Source: UTCFX2 sp963788305
GTDB taxonomy: Bacteria; Chloroflexota; Anaerolineae; Anaerolineales; UBA4823
Direction of reading: 5' to 3'
Assembly (NCBI GenBank): GCA_963788305.1
Contig: CAWBGK010000011.1
Coordinates: 62,001 to 126,000 of the forward strand
DNA: 64,000 nt
Below, piece after piece: positions 1 to 10,717 of the stretch (positions are counted from its first letter, which is position 1; each line of letters starts with the position of its first letter). The notes beneath the pieces were generated by a model that saw nothing but the letters and a program-made list of their open reading frames with translations, ran no database searches and was not told the origin of the DNA. A program made the position numbers and the translations under genes.

Positions 1-708
1 CCCACTCCAAGCAGGACATTCCTGCCGATCCAAAGAACCATCGGAACAACGGCAAACAATTGGATCGCTGCAAGCAGCAATCTCCTTCGAATACGGTTGC
101 TGGTAATAAAGCAGTACGATCAACGCTGAGGACAAGATTCAAAGTGACGCCAATATAGCGCTGCATGGACGCCAGCATTCCCAATAGAAAGAGCCTGATC
201 AAAGATCCACGATCATGGTTTTGGATAGCATTCGAGGCTTCAAGCAGAAACAGCGCAACGAATAAAACGAAAAGATAATCGCTGTTTACAGTCTGCGCCA
301 GCAAAAAGATTGTCGGTGAGAGAAAGACGATGAAGCCGGTCAGCGCTGCCCATCCAAACCAGCCTGGGAAAGCCGCCGAGATGAAGAAGTCCAAGGGCGA
401 ACGCGAAGCAAGATCCCGGTTAGGATGTTCAGCGCAGCCGCCGCCATCAGCGGATCGAACCTTGAAACAACCTGGAAGCCAGCCAGCAGCATCGGATAAA
501 GCGGAGGCCACAAGGTGTACGGACTGGCATTGTAAGAGATGAAGCCATTCCCGTTCACGAGATTGAGGCTCGTGAACATATAATCGACCCCGTCGGTTGA
601 TACACCCAGCCCATATTGCCTGGTGGCCCAAACCGCGGTCAGGCAAACTGCTGATCCCGAAAAGCAGAGATAGCCAGTAGGCGCGAGCTGTAGGATTTTT
701 TCAACCAT
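1..708 (-). CDS. Membrane glycosyltransferase, GT39/PMT-like, partial
   Basis: The gene reads leftward and its 3' end lies outside the window. The first 120 residues carry a membrane segment (about residues 10-30), then an extracytoplasmic stretch containing NGNGFISYN and WPPLYPMLLAG. Such a Pro-rich first loop is typical of dolichyl-phosphate-mannose-type and related polyprenol-linked glycosyltransferases. The frame changes near position 400. Hydrophobic coding then continues in another frame (FIVFLSPTIFLLAQ, LFVLFVALFLLEA), and at least one more shift follows near the window edge. It would act in the cytoplasmic membrane, moving sugars from a lipid-linked donor. Family assignment rests on general topology, so a related DUF2029-type protein is possible. 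Confidence 0.5.
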
Positions 709-848
709 TGGTTCTAATGTTCAAGCTGTTCCCATCCAGCCGTTATATAATTGAGCCAGCCTTTCAGGTTGTCCAAAAAATCCTGGTCTCCAGGACTCCA
801 TTTCAGGTGAATTATATCGCTGACCAAAACGAATCCACGCTGGCCAGG

Positions 849-1501
849 ATGATTCTTGCACATCGATGAGCAGCTGCTGGTTGTAAACAAACCCGCCGGC
901 CTCCCGACGCTGGTGGATGGTTACAACCCATCCGCACCGTACCTGCTGGGTACCTTACGGCAGAATATTGATCCTCTCTGGGTCGTGCATCGCTTGGATA
1001 AAGAGACCAGCGGGGTGATCCTCTTTGCCCGTACGGCTGAAGCGCATCGCAACCTGAACGCCCAGTTCGAGCAGCGGCAGGTGCAAAAGCGTCTATCAGG
1101 CCGTGGTTGAAGGCAGCCCAAATTGGACCGAGGTTGAGATCCGGCTTCCCCTTCGTCCAAATGGTGACCGGCGGCACCGCACGGTTGTAGATCCCAGCGA
1201 CGGTAAAACAGCGCTTACCGAGCTACTTCTCCTGGAGCAGCTTTCGGGTTATGCCTTCCTCCAGGCAACCCCTCGAACCGGACGCACCCACCAGATTCGC
1301 GCCCATCTTTCCGCCGTGGGTCACCCAATTGTTGGCAATTCGTTGTATCGGGGCAAGAAAATTGCTGGATTTGAGAGGCTGGCGCTCCATGCCTCTGCGC
1401 TACGCATCCGCCATCCAGGTACCGGAGAAGAAATCGAGTTCACTGCCGAGCTCCCCGCAGATTTCAAGGCCCTGCTCGCCAGATTGCGCCTCGGCTCTTG
1501 A
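849..1501 (+). CDS. RluA/RluD-family rRNA or tRNA pseudouridine synthase, frameshifted
   Basis: This cytoplasmic RNA-modifying enzyme isomerises specific uridines to pseudouridine. The N-terminus has the family start LLVVNKPAGL. The catalytic motif is HRLDKETSG, whose Asp is the nucleophile, and the C-terminal half has the motifs GRTHQIR and LHA. No S4 domain is visible. The frame changes near 855 and again near 1088; one extra base at each site restores about 216 residues. An in-frame GTG at 807 could give a longer N-terminus. The exact RNA target cannot be read from sequence. It stands alone upstream of the heat-shock operon. Confidence 0.85.
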
Positions 1502-1569
1502 TTTTCACTCCCTTTACCAGGGTCTCTGTTAACTTCGTGTTAGAGTTTTCCATCCAGCTCGATGGATTC

Positions 1570-1598
1570 TTGACGTTCCATCCTCGCCGTGGTATCAT
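1570..1598 (+). promoter_or_regulatory. Sigma-70-type promoter of the hrcA operon
   Basis: TTGACG (1570-1575) and TATCAT (1593-1598) are separated by exactly 17 bases. They lie just upstream of the CIRCE operator, so transcription should start within or next to that operator. Confidence 0.75.
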
Positions 1599-1611
1599 TT
1601 TAGCCGTGATT

Positions 1612-1638
1612 TTAGCACTCTCGCACCGAGAGTGCTAA
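1612..1638 (+). promoter_or_regulatory. CIRCE operator (HrcA-binding site)
   Basis: A perfect inverted repeat, TTAGCACTC, a 9-base spacer, then GAGTGCTAA, matches the full CIRCE consensus. It sits between the promoter and the hrcA start. HrcA repressor bound here would switch off the chaperone operon; after heat stress, HrcA loses activity and the operon is expressed. Confidence 0.97.
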
Positions 1639-1653
1639 AAATTCAGGGATTTG

Positions 1654-2691
1654 ATGAGCGATCTGAGCGAAAGACAGAAATTTATCCTGGCACTTGTCAT
1701 CAGGGACTACATCGAGACAGCTCAACCTGTTGGGTCGGTCGCCCTGGTCGCGCGTTATTCGCTGGAGATCAGCTCTGCTACGGTTCGTAATGAAATGGTC
1801 GCTCTCACAGAGCTGGGCTATCTCCGTCAGCCGCATACTTCTGCCGGGCGCGTCCCAACCGAAGAAGGGTATCGCTACTTCGTCAGTCAGCTGATGGTCC
1901 ACACGGACCTCCCCGCTCCCACCAAGCGTACGATCATCCATCAGTTCTACCAGGCAGGCATGGATGTTGACCAGTGGATGCGTTTGGCTGCCTCCGTGCT
2001 CGCCCACCAGGCTCAGGCTGCCTCGCTGGTCACCGCACCCCACCCTGAGCGCGCCGTCTTCAAACATCTTGAGCTGATCGGCACCCACGGTCGTCAGGTA
2101 TTAATGGTCCTTGTCCTGTCCGGTGGAGAAGTCTCCCAGCAGATGCTGAACCTGGCCGAACCCGTCTCGCAGGAGCAGCTCAGCGCAGTCGCTGATTCGA
2201 TTAATCTGATGTTCCAGGGGCGGAGCGGCGAAAGCATCTCAACCCTCAGCCAGCCGGAGTCTGCCCTCGAGCAGGATATCCGCAAGCTTGTGATGGGAGA
2301 ATTGAAACGTTCGACTGCTGTCGTCGCCGGTGAGCTCTATCGCGATGGCCTGACGCATGTCCTTGCCGAGCCCGAATTCGGCGAGGTAGATCTTGCCCGC
2401 CGCGCCCTTCGTCTTCTCGAAGAACGCCCGCTGCTCGAAGACTTGCTGGCCCGGACGGTTTTATCCAGTGAGCCGGGCGGTGTCCAGGTGCTGATTGGCG
2501 GCGAAGGGACCTGGGAAGAGCTTCGGGACACTTCCATCGTCCTGGCCCGTTACGGGGCTCCAGGGCTGGCAACAGGTACGCTTGGCGTGTTGGGACCGAT
2601 GCGGATGCCTTACGGTCGCACCATCTCCACAGTCCGCTTCATGGCTGGCCTGCTCAGCGACCTGGTTGAAGACATGCTGACCGACGAATGA
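1654..2691 (+). CDS. hrcA: Heat-inducible transcription repressor HrcA
   Basis: HrcA is the winged-helix repressor that binds CIRCE and represses class I heat-shock genes. The 345-residue frame is intact. The N-terminal DNA-binding part has the family motif RDYIETAQPVGS and then SSATVRNEM; the C-terminal part is the GAF-like HrcA core ending near MRMPYGRTISTV. ATG at 1654 fits the family N-terminus (MSDLSERQ) better than the TTG one codon earlier. It is first in the operon with grpE, dnaK, dnaJ and prmA, directly under the CIRCE element, so it is autoregulated. Confidence 0.97.
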   Translation: MSDLSERQKFILALVIRDYIETAQPVGSVALVARYSLEISSATVRNEMVALTELGYLRQPHTSAGRVPTEEGYRYFVSQLMVHTDLPAPTKRTIIHQFYQAGMDVDQWMRLAASVLAHQAQAASLVTAPHPERAVFKHLELIGTHGRQVLMVLVLSGGEVSQQMLNLAEPVSQEQLSAVADSINLMFQGRSGESISTLSQPESALEQDIRKLVMGELKRSTAVVAGELYRDGLTHVLAEPEFGEVDLARRALRLLEERPLLEDLLARTVLSSEPGGVQVLIGGEGTWEELRDTSIVLARYGAPGLATGTLGVLGPMRMPYGRTISTVRFMAGLLSDLVEDMLTDE

Positions 2692-2751
2692 TCCAGGACT
2701 TTCCACGTTTCATTCATCCGAATCGATTCACGAGGAGTGCAGATACAAATC

Positions 2752-3350
2752 ATGACCAAGAAAACCAAAGAAAGCATCAATGAAATTGCCGCAGAGCCGG
2801 AAGAATTCGTGGACGAAGCAGACCAGGAAGCAGAATCCGGGGCTCCTTCCGCTTCAGCCCAGGTGCAGCTCACCGAATCTCAAATCATTGAAGCGCTTCG
2901 AGCGCGAGCTTACCGAAACCCACCTCAAATCCGAAGAATACCTGGATGGCTGGCAGCGTTCCCGGGCTGAATTTACAAATTACAAGAAGCAAATCGACCG
3001 CGAACAGTCCCAGACTTACCAGCAGGCTGCCGGGACGGTGATAAAACAATTCTTGGGCATCATGGACGATCTGGAGCGAGCTCTGAAGACCCGTCCAATC
3101 GACGGCGAAGGTGCTGCATGGTCCAACGGAATCGAGCTTGTTTACCGCAAATTGGTCGCAATTCTAGAAAATGAAGGCCTGAAAACGATCCAGGCCGAAG
3201 GTCAGATGTTCGATCCCAAGTATCCATGAAGCGATCTTAATGGAAGAAAGCAGTGATCACGAAAGCGGTCAGGTGATCGAAGTGCTTCAACAGGGTTACC
3301 TTCTGGGAGATAAAGTGCTTCGTCCGGCCAGGGTGCGTGTTGCGCGCTGA
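2752..3350 (+). CDS. grpE: Nucleotide exchange factor GrpE, frameshifted
   Basis: GrpE releases ADP from DnaK in the chaperone cycle. An acidic, low-complexity N-terminus is followed by the long coiled coil (LTETHLKSEEYLDGWQRSRA), then FLGIMDDLERAL and the beta domain with the usual ending GYLLGDKVLRPARV. The frame changes near 2897 and 3225. Removing one base at each site gives about 198 residues, normal for the family. It lies 60 bases after hrcA and 77 bases before dnaK. Confidence 0.93.
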
Positions 3351-3427
3351 GTCCGCGACCGTCAATGGATAATTTTCTTGTCAACATTCAATCTCAATAA
3401 TAAAGGATTACAACTGGAGGAATCATC

Positions 3428-5326
3428 ATGGGTAAAATCATCGGAATCGATCTGGGAACCACAAACTCGGTCGTCGCGGTCATGGAAGGCGGAGAGCCAG
3501 TCGTCATCCCCTCCGCAGAAGGCGAGCGCCTGATCCCCTCGGTCGTTGCTGTCAATAAAAACCACGAGCGCCTGGTCGGACGCGTCGCCCGCAACCAGTC
3601 CGTGGTAAACCCCGAAAATACAATCTTCTCGATCAAACGCTTCATGGGACGAAAATTCAAGGACCCCGAAGTTCAGCGTGCGATCGAGCGCATGCCTTAT
3701 CGCGTCAGCGAAGCTCCCAACGGGGACATCCGGGTGACCCTGGATGGAAAGGAATACTCCCCTCCTGAGATCTCTGCGATGATCCTCAGCAAGCTAAAAG
3801 CTGATGCTGAAGCCTACCTGGGCGAGCCCGTCACCCAGGCTGTGATCACGGTCCCCGCTTATTTCAACGACGCCCAGCGGAATGCCACGAAAGACGCCGG
3901 CAAGATCGCCGGTTTAGAAGTGCTTCGGATTATCAACGAACCGACCGCTTCATCCCTCGCATACGGCCTGGATAAGAAAAAAGATGAAGTGATCGCGGTC
4001 TATGACCTGGGCGGCGGCACATTCGATATCTCGATCCTCGACGTCGGCGACGGCGTTTTCCAGGTCCGCTCGACCAGCGGAGACACCTTCCTGGGTGGAG
4101 ACGACTTTGACCAGCGCATCATCGATTACATCGCAGACGAATTTCAGCGCTCCAATGGCATTGACCTGCGTAAGGACCGCCAGGCGCTGCAGCGGCTTAA
4201 AGAAGTCGCCGAGAAAGCCAAAATCGAGCTCTCTTCGCTGATGCAGACCGAGATCAACCTCCCTTACATCACCGCCGACGCCAGCGGACCCAAGCACCTG
4301 GTGATGCCGTTCACCCGGGCTAAATTGGAACAGCTGACCGGTGAGCTGATCGAGCGGTCGCTCCGCCCGGTTCGAAACGCGATGAAAGACGCCACAGTCG
4401 AAGCCGCACAGGTGAACGAAATCGTCATGGTCGGCGGGATGACCCGCATGCCTGCCGTCCAGGATGCAGTTCGCAAGCTCTTCAGCAAAGAACCCCATAA
4501 AGGCGTCAATCCGGATGAAGTCGTCGCGATCGGCGCAGCGATCCAGGCAGGCGTCCTGGGTGGTGAGGTGAAAGACATCTTACTGCTGGACGTCACTCCC
4601 CTGACGCTTTCCGTAGAGACATTGGGTGGAGTTGCCACTGCATTGATCGAACGCAACACGACAATCCCAACTCGCAAGAGCCAGGTTTTCTCCACAGCCA
4701 GCGATATGCAGTCGCAGGTCGAGATCCACGTGCTTCAAGGTGAGCGGCCTCTTGCGACGGATAACAAGTCGCTTGGGCGCTTCGCCCTGGACGGGATCCC
4801 ACCCGCCCCGCGCGGCATTCCTCAGATCGAAGTCACCTTCGATATCGACGCAAATGGGATCTTGAATGTAACCGCCCAGGATAAAGCGACCGGGCGCAGC
4901 CAGCACATCACGATCACCGCCTCGTCCGGTCTCTCAGACTCCGAAGTCGAAAAAATGCGCCGCGACGCCGAGCAGCACGCCGAAGACGACCGCCGCCGTA
5001 AAGAGCTGATCGAAACCCGCAACCTCGCGGATAGCACAGTCTATACTGCCGAAAAGCTGCTCAAAGATATGGGAGACAAAATCCCTGAGGATCTGAAATC
5101 GCAGGTGAATGACAAAGCCGCCCATGTCCGGGAAGTGATGACCCGCGAAGATCCGGAAGCGATCCGCAAATCGGTCGACGACCTGAACCAGGTCCTGCAG
5201 CAAGTCGGCGCCGCTGCCTACCAGCAGCCCGCTCCAGGGCAGGAAGCGCCTTCCGGTGAAGGTCCGTCTGAACCCGGCCCTCAGGACGGCGAAGACGTCG
5301 TGGACGGCGAGTATCACAGCGCATAA
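3428..5326 (+). CDS. dnaK: Chaperone protein DnaK (Hsp70)
   Basis: This 632-residue Hsp70 chaperone is intact. The ATPase domain starts with IGIDLGTTNS and contains the phosphate-binding motif AVYDLGGGTFDISIL and the adenosine motif MVGGMTRMPAVQ. The linker DILLLDVTPL leads to the substrate-binding domain, with the helical lid after about residue 500 and a Pro/Gly/Glu-rich tail. A good ribosome site (GGAGGAATC) precedes the ATG. It works with the DnaJ and GrpE encoded on either side. Confidence 0.99.
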   Translation: MGKIIGIDLGTTNSVVAVMEGGEPVVIPSAEGERLIPSVVAVNKNHERLVGRVARNQSVVNPENTIFSIKRFMGRKFKDPEVQRAIERMPYRVSEAPNGDIRVTLDGKEYSPPEISAMILSKLKADAEAYLGEPVTQAVITVPAYFNDAQRNATKDAGKIAGLEVLRIINEPTASSLAYGLDKKKDEVIAVYDLGGGTFDISILDVGDGVFQVRSTSGDTFLGGDDFDQRIIDYIADEFQRSNGIDLRKDRQALQRLKEVAEKAKIELSSLMQTEINLPYITADASGPKHLVMPFTRAKLEQLTGELIERSLRPVRNAMKDATVEAAQVNEIVMVGGMTRMPAVQDAVRKLFSKEPHKGVNPDEVVAIGAAIQAGVLGGEVKDILLLDVTPLTLSVETLGGVATALIERNTTIPTRKSQVFSTASDMQSQVEIHVLQGERPLATDNKSLGRFALDGIPPAPRGIPQIEVTFDIDANGILNVTAQDKATGRSQHITITASSGLSDSEVEKMRRDAEQHAEDDRRRKELIETRNLADSTVYTAEKLLKDMGDKIPEDLKSQVNDKAAHVREVMTREDPEAIRKSVDDLNQVLQQVGAAAYQQPAPGQEAPSGEGPSEPGPQDGEDVVDGEYHSA

Positions 5327-5381
5327 TCTCCGCTGCTGAGATCCTGACGTTCTAAATTCTGAACGTTTACTCAGGAGATCG

Positions 5382-6508
5382 ATGACACAACGCGATTATT
5401 ACGAAGTCCTTGGTGTCCCGCGCAGCGCCTCGAACGATGATTTGAAGGCTGCCTTCCGAAAGCTGGCGCGCCAGTTTCATCCGGACGTTAACAAATCTCA
5501 CGATGCAGAGGAACGCTTTAAGGAGATCAACGAAGCTTATGCCGTGCTCTCCGATCCGGAGAAGCGCTCAGCTTATGATCGATTTGGTCATGCCGGCGTG
5601 CGCGGTCCGGGTGGAGCGCCCGATTTCACCGTGGACTTCGATTTCGCAGATATCTTTGGCGATCTGTTTGGTTTCGGCGGTTTTGGACGCAGCTCGGCCC
5701 GCGCCCGCAACGCTCCACGGCGCGGCGCCGACCTGCAGTACCGCCTTGAGCTGACCTTCGAAGAAGCCGTATTTGGCATCCAGAAAGAAGCTTGAAATCA
5801 CCCGGGACGAAGTCTGCAGCACCTGCGGCGGCAGCGGCGCCAAACCGGGCACCTCGCCGACCCGCTGTTCAAGCTGCAACGGCAGCGGTGAAGTCCGCCA
5901 GGTTCGCCAGACCATCCTGGGATCGATGGTGCAGGTGGCGACCTGTCCTGCTTGCCGCGGTCAAGGGGAAACCATCAGCTCGCCCTGTTTGACCTGCCAG
6001 GGCCGCGGGCTGGAACGCCGGACCCGCCGTAAGGTCGTCGAAATCCCTGCCGGCGTAGACAGCGGCACCCAGATCCGCCTGTCTGGTGAAGGCCAACCCG
6101 GCGAGAACGGCGGTCCAAACGGACATTTATTGATTGCAATCCAGGTCAAACCTCATAAATTTTTCCGCCGCCGCGAATACGATATCCTGCTCGACCTGAA
6201 CGTCAATATCGCCCAGGCTACACTCGGCGCAGAAGTGGAAGTCCCGACGGTCGACGGACCGACGACTCTGCGCATACCCAATGGGACTCAGCCGGGTAAA
6301 GTCCTGCAGCTTAAAGGCAAAGGCGTTCCCAGGCTGCGCGGCAGCGGGCGCGGTGACCAGCTCATTGTTGTCAATCATCGAAATCCCCACCCGCCTGAAT
6401 CCCGAGCAGCGCGAGATTTTCGAAAAACTGGCGACCAGCCTGGGAAGCGAAGTCCACCCTACCGAACGCGGCTTCCTGGACTGGCTTAAAGAGACCCTCG
6501 GCGTCTGA
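5382..6508 (+). CDS. dnaJ: Chaperone protein DnaJ, frameshifted
   Basis: DnaJ delivers unfolded substrates to DnaK and stimulates its ATPase. The J-domain (residues 1-70) has the HPD motif in QFHPDVN. A Gly/Phe-rich region follows (GDLFGFGGFG). The Cys-rich domain shows CSTCGGSGAKPG, CSSCNGSG, CPACRGQG and CLTCQGRG, four CxxCxGxG repeats binding two zinc ions. The C-terminal substrate domains end at WLKETLGV. The frame changes near 5791 and 6374; both look like one extra base, restoring about 374 residues. Confidence 0.95.
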
Positions 6509-6519
6509 CTGATCATCGA

Positions 6520-7456
6520 ATGCCTGATAACTCCCTCCTTGAAATCTCCCTGACCGTCGAAGACGAGCTTGTCGAGCCAGTCGCTGAAGTGCTCGCCCGG
6601 TTTGTCAAAGGTGGCGTCGCGATCGAATCCACCGCAGTCACCAACACCATGGACGGGTCGGCCGGTCAGCCAATCGGTCCGCTGCGGGTCTTCGGTTATC
6701 TGTCGATGGACGAACGCCTGGAGGAAACGCGCCAGCGTCTGGAAGAAGCGCTCTGGTATCTCGGTCGGATCCGCCCGCTCCCCGAGCCGCAGTTCAAGAC
6801 GATTGCCGAAAATGACTGGGCAGAAGCCTGGAAGCAGCATTACCATCCGATCCCGATCGGAAAAAGGCTGATGATCATCCCGGCCTGGCTGGAAGTCCCT
6901 CCCCTTGGGCGGGAACCCATCTGGATCGATCCGGGGATGGCTTTCGGCACAGGCACTCACCCGACCACCCAGCTTTGCCTGGAATTGATCGAAGAAATCC
7001 TGGAGGCCCGGCCGGTTGGATCGTCTGCAATCGACGTGATCGATGTCGGCTGCGGAACGGCGATTCTATCGATCGCTGCCCTCCGGCTTGGCGCCTCTCG
7101 GGCTCTGGGCCTGGATATCGATCCAGATGCTGTCCGCGCAGCAGTCGAAAATGCATCCAGAAACGGTCTGTCCGACCGGCTGGATCTTGCCGTAGGCTCT
7201 CTATCAGAGGTCTTGAGCGGATCCTATCCCTTAACTGGCGCCGGGCTGGTCCTGGCCAATATCCTCGCCCCGGTCTGTATCCGCCTGCTGGATGAAGGCC
7301 TGGCGCGGCTTGCTGACGCCGGATGGAATCCTTGTGCTTTCTGGGATTCTGGATCTCCAGGCCGCCGACGTCGAAGCTGCCGCCCTTCGGAACGGTTTGC
7401 GGCGCATCAAGACCATCCAGTCCGGAGATTGGGTCGCGTTGGAATTCGCCATTTAA
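6520..7456 (+). CDS. prmA: Ribosomal protein L11 methyltransferase PrmA, frameshifted
   Basis: PrmA is a SAM-dependent enzyme that trimethylates ribosomal protein L11. It has the family motif IDPGMAFGTGTHPTT, the SAM site DVIDVGCGTAILSIAA, and ANILAPV at the catalytic loop. The frame changes near 7310, after GLARL. With one base removed, reading continues to a stop at 7454-7456, giving about 311 residues, the usual size. It is the last gene of the heat-shock operon, 11 bases after dnaJ, an arrangement also common in Firmicutes. Confidence 0.93.
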
Positions 7457-7458
7457 GA

Positions 7459-9517
7459 TCAAGGCTCGATCGGCAGTTTCCAGACCGAGAAATCCTTATA
7501 CTCGGTCAGCTTTCCGGTCTTCTCGGTGCCGTCATAAAATCCGATCCCCAGCATGATCCCGCCCGAGTAATGGGTCGAGATGTCCAGCTCGGAGATGAAT
7601 TCCTCGTTGAAATAGAGATAACCTTTGCCTTCGATCGCATACAGCAGCACCGAGTTAGACTCCCCGGCGCCGGTATTCATCCCCTCGATCACTCCCTCGG
7701 CCACGGTCTCACCGGAGGAAGAGCCGGTATGGTTCGTCAGGATCCAGCTCTTGTCAGACAGGAACACCAGCCTGTATTGAACGTTTGATTCTCCCCTTCG
7801 AAACAGAACCCCAAAATCCCAATCTCCTTCTTCCGCCGAATAGGGTGTCACAAAAGTGACGTCCGTGATGAAATTTCTCACGCCAACAGAGGCGGAGATC
7901 GTCTCGATAAATCCATTTTCGGCTTTATGCAGGATTCGGCCTGATTTTGGGCCGTAAATGAGCGCCGCGCTCTCAAACAGATCAGTAAGGGTTTTTTCTC
8001 GGGCTTTTTCCGTCGCGTTGCTGCCAGTCGGTTGAGTTGCGGTCGCCTTGTTGGGGGGCGGGTTGGTGGCCGGATGGGTTGATGCTGGAGCCGCAGCGGT
8101 CGGGTTAGCTGCAGAGGGCGGTCTTGTCGAGGTCGCTTCCACGCCTCCCGCCGCCGATAATGTCGCCTGTACCCTGGCCGTCAGCGTCGCCTGAACCGGG
8201 TCGTTCAGCTCTACCCGTGCTGTCAGCGTCTGCTCGACCGGGTCGCCCTGGTCGCTGAAGAAATAAGTCGCCAGTACCGCTGAAAGACCCAGGCATGCCA
8301 CAAGCACGATAACTCCCCCGATCGCAAGTCCCAGCCACTTTGTGCCTCCTTTCGCCGGTTGGTTCACGGGTTCTAGCAGCCGGAGGTACAGCCCGGCCCA
8401 ATAACCGTAGTCATCGGGATATTATCCGCCATTCTTTCGGTACGAAGGGGGACCGGTGCAGAGGCTTTCCCCTTGCGAGCGTCCTGCGGTGGCGGGGCAG
8501 GGACCTCGCCTGCTGGTTCGACCAGCACGGTAGCAGCATCTTTTTTTCGACCGGCCTGTGCCAGGGCGGATTGAGCGGACTGCAGCGTGCGCCGAAATTC
8601 AGCGACGGTCAGGAACCGGCCTGCTGGATCCAGGGCCATGGCGCGTTCGATCGCATCGCTTACCGGCAGCGGCACCTCAGGATTGACCGAGTGAGCGCTC
8701 GGCAGGTGCTCCCCGACCATCCGCCGCACGCTTTCCAAAGGCTCGTGCCCGGTCACAAGCATATAAAGGGTTGCCCCAAGCGCATAGATGTCCGTGCGCG
8801 CATCGGTCCCGCCGCGCCCGTACTGCTCCGGCGGCGCGTATCCCGGTGTGATCGCGCGCGCCCCTGCGTCGTGAGATTGTGCGCGTCGAACACTTTGACG
8901 AGCCCGAAATCTACCAGCATAGCCTGGTCGTTCGGAGTCACCCGGATATTCGCAGGCTTGACGTCGCGGTGAAAGATCGGCGGCTGCTGGCGGTGCAGGT
9001 ATTCCAAACCGTCTGCCACCTGCAGGATCCACCTTAACGCCGTATCTACCGGGATGATTTCATCTCGAGCCAGCATGCTCTCCAGGTCTTCCCCCGCGAC
9101 GTAATCCATCACCAGGTATTGACCCCGCTCGGGGACGATGAAGTGATCGATCACGCGCGGCAGGTTTGAATGGGACAGGTTTGCCAGCACCGTTGCCTCG
9201 CGCATGAACTGGCGCTGCGCATCCGCCGAGACTGCAAGGTTTTCCTTGATAGCGCAGACCCGGTTCAGGTTGAGGTCCCAGGCGCGGTAAACCGAGCCGA
9301 AGCCTCCCTGCCCTAGCTGCTCTTCTATCCGGTAGCGGTTCTGGAGGATATTTTCTCTTCGCTGTATCAGCGTCTCTTCTTCCGGGGGTGGTGGGACTCT
9401 GGCGGGGGTGGTTTCTCGTGGCCCGGTTCCGCTGAGCAGCGGTGTGCCGCATTCCGAACAGAATTGGGCAGTCCCCCGGTTGGGCGATTTGCATTTCGGA
9501 CAGATGATCTCAGCCAT
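7459..9517 (-). CDS. Zinc-ribbon Ser/Thr protein kinase with membrane segment and C-terminal extracytoplasmic domain, frameshifted
   Basis: The N-terminus is a zinc ribbon (CPKCKSPN...CSECG). The kinase domain has GQGGFGSVY, the HRD loop in HRDVKPANI, DFG in LVDFGLVK and the APE-like motif YAPPEQYG. A Pro-rich linker leads to one membrane helix (LAIGGVIVLVACLGLSAVLA), then a TLTAR-repeat/Thr-rich stalk and a beta-rich domain resembling LamG/DUF1080 folds. The frame changes near 8862 and 8394, each consistent with one missing G in a G run. Joining them gives about 686 residues in one protein. It probably senses an external signal and phosphorylates cytoplasmic targets. Its 3' end is 3 bases from that of prmA (convergent). 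Confidence 0.85.
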
Positions 9518-9550
9518 TCCCTCACTCCTCAGAAAGAAAAATTGGATAAA

Positions 9551-10717
9551 TCATTGATAGCAGAACTCGTCGACCAGCCTTCCGGTCGAATCTCTTAAAT
9601 ATGCACAATCTCCGTTGTTATCCCAGATCGGCGAAGCCCGATAAAAGCTGAAACCGCATTCTGTTGGCCGATAAAAGTTGGTATAGACCCGGCAGAAGCC
9701 GCCTTGCTGCAGGACAAATTTTGGGAACACGAACGTGTGGTTCTCGATATCGCTCACCGACCAGCCTTCCAGCTGGATCGGTTGGGTGCCCGAGTTGAAA
9801 ACCTCGACATATTCTTCCGGCTCTTGCCAGATCGTGCCTTTATAGGCGACGTTGATGATCACCAGCGCTCCGCTCGTCGGGACGGTCGCAGTCGCCGGCG
9901 CCAGCGTGCGGGTCGGCGTGGGCGCCGGCGCCCACAGCCCCCGCCTGGCCAGGATCGCTTCAGCCTGCTCTGCCCGGAATGTCTCGGCACAGCTCGGGTC
10001 CTCCGGCTGGTTTTGGGCGGCCGCGTAGCCGCTCTCGATCAGCTCCTGGTTGACAAAAACGCTCCCAGCCATGACGAAGCGCAGCAGGCGTCCTTCGTCG
10101 TCGCTGTCCCGCAGCCCCTCGATCAGCAGCACCGGCTTGCCTTCTACCAGCTCCCGGTTCTTGGCCGTCGAGCGCTCCCAGACCGTCCAGTCGCTCGCGT
10201 ATTCCAGCATGTCGATCCCGATATAGCGCACCTCCTGGGTCTCCCCTCCAACCGAGACCTCGATCGTCACGCCGTCGATCACCCGCACCACGGTCGCCCG
10301 CTCCGTCGGAGAGTTCCAGGGCACGCACCACGCGTCCTGCGCGACCGAAGGGTATGTCGGGCTGGGTCCAGGGATGGGCTGAGCCTGGGTCGGCTCAGGC
10401 GCTGGACCTTCCAGGCCAATTGTCGGCGAGACAGTCGGTTCAGGTGCCGCCGGCGTGATCATTCCCGCTGTGGAGGGTATCGCCGGGGGTTGGGTCAAGA
10501 AACCGGTCGAATCCGGGGTCGGGCTGCCCGTCGGCGAAACCGTCAGCGCTTGCGTCCCGATTGGCGCCTTTGCAGTTGTCTCGTTCAGCCTCGCAGCCCT
10601 GCGAAGCGCCAGCGCCCCTGTGGGCAGGCTGACAGCCAGGCAGATCGCTCCCCCACAGAGCACCGTGAGCGCAGCAATGCCGATGAACACGAGTCGATTG
10701 CCTGGAATTTTCTCCAT
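9551..10717 (-). CDS. Secreted or membrane-anchored thermonuclease (SNase-like) with lamin-tail domain
   Basis: An N-terminal membrane segment (residues 8-30) is followed by a Pro/Thr/Ser-rich linker. Next comes a staphylococcal-nuclease-like domain (VVRVIDGVTIEV, VRYIGIDMLE, GRLLRFVM, VNQELIESGYA) and a lamin-tail domain (VIINVAYKG, EYVEVFNSGTQPIQLEGWSVSD). Of the SNase catalytic residues, the Arg in VRYIGID and the later Glu/Arg pair are approximate, so activity is uncertain. The 388-residue frame is intact. ATG 10717 is chosen because an upstream in-frame ATG would include a TATAAT element in the coding part. It is probably exported and may cut extracellular nucleic acids. Confidence 0.75.
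   Translation of the reverse strand: MEKIPGNRLVFIGIAALTVLCGGAICLAVSLPTGALALRRAARLNETTAKAPIGTQALTVSPTGSPTPDSTGFLTQPPAIPSTAGMITPAAPEPTVSPTIGLEGPAPEPTQAQPIPGPSPTYPSVAQDAWCVPWNSPTERATVVRVIDGVTIEVSVGGETQEVRYIGIDMLEYASDWTVWERSTAKNRELVEGKPVLLIEGLRDSDDEGRLLRFVMAGSVFVNQELIESGYAAAQNQPEDPSCAETFRAEQAEAILARRGLWAPAPTPTRTLAPATATVPTSGALVIINVAYKGTIWQEPEEYVEVFNSGTQPIQLEGWSVSDIENHTFVFPKFVLQQGGFCRVYTNFYRPTECGFSFYRASPIWDNNGDCAYLRDSTGRLVDEFCYQ

Noticed and set aside
3950..4498. Antisense frame inside dnaK
   Set aside because: Such antisense frames are a known side effect of dnaK codon use; no ribosome site or family motif.
2752..6508. Programmed +1 frameshifting in grpE and dnaJ
   Set aside because: The sites share no slippery motif, differ from gene to gene, and the same kind of defect hits about 30 genes. 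Sequence error is the simpler reading.
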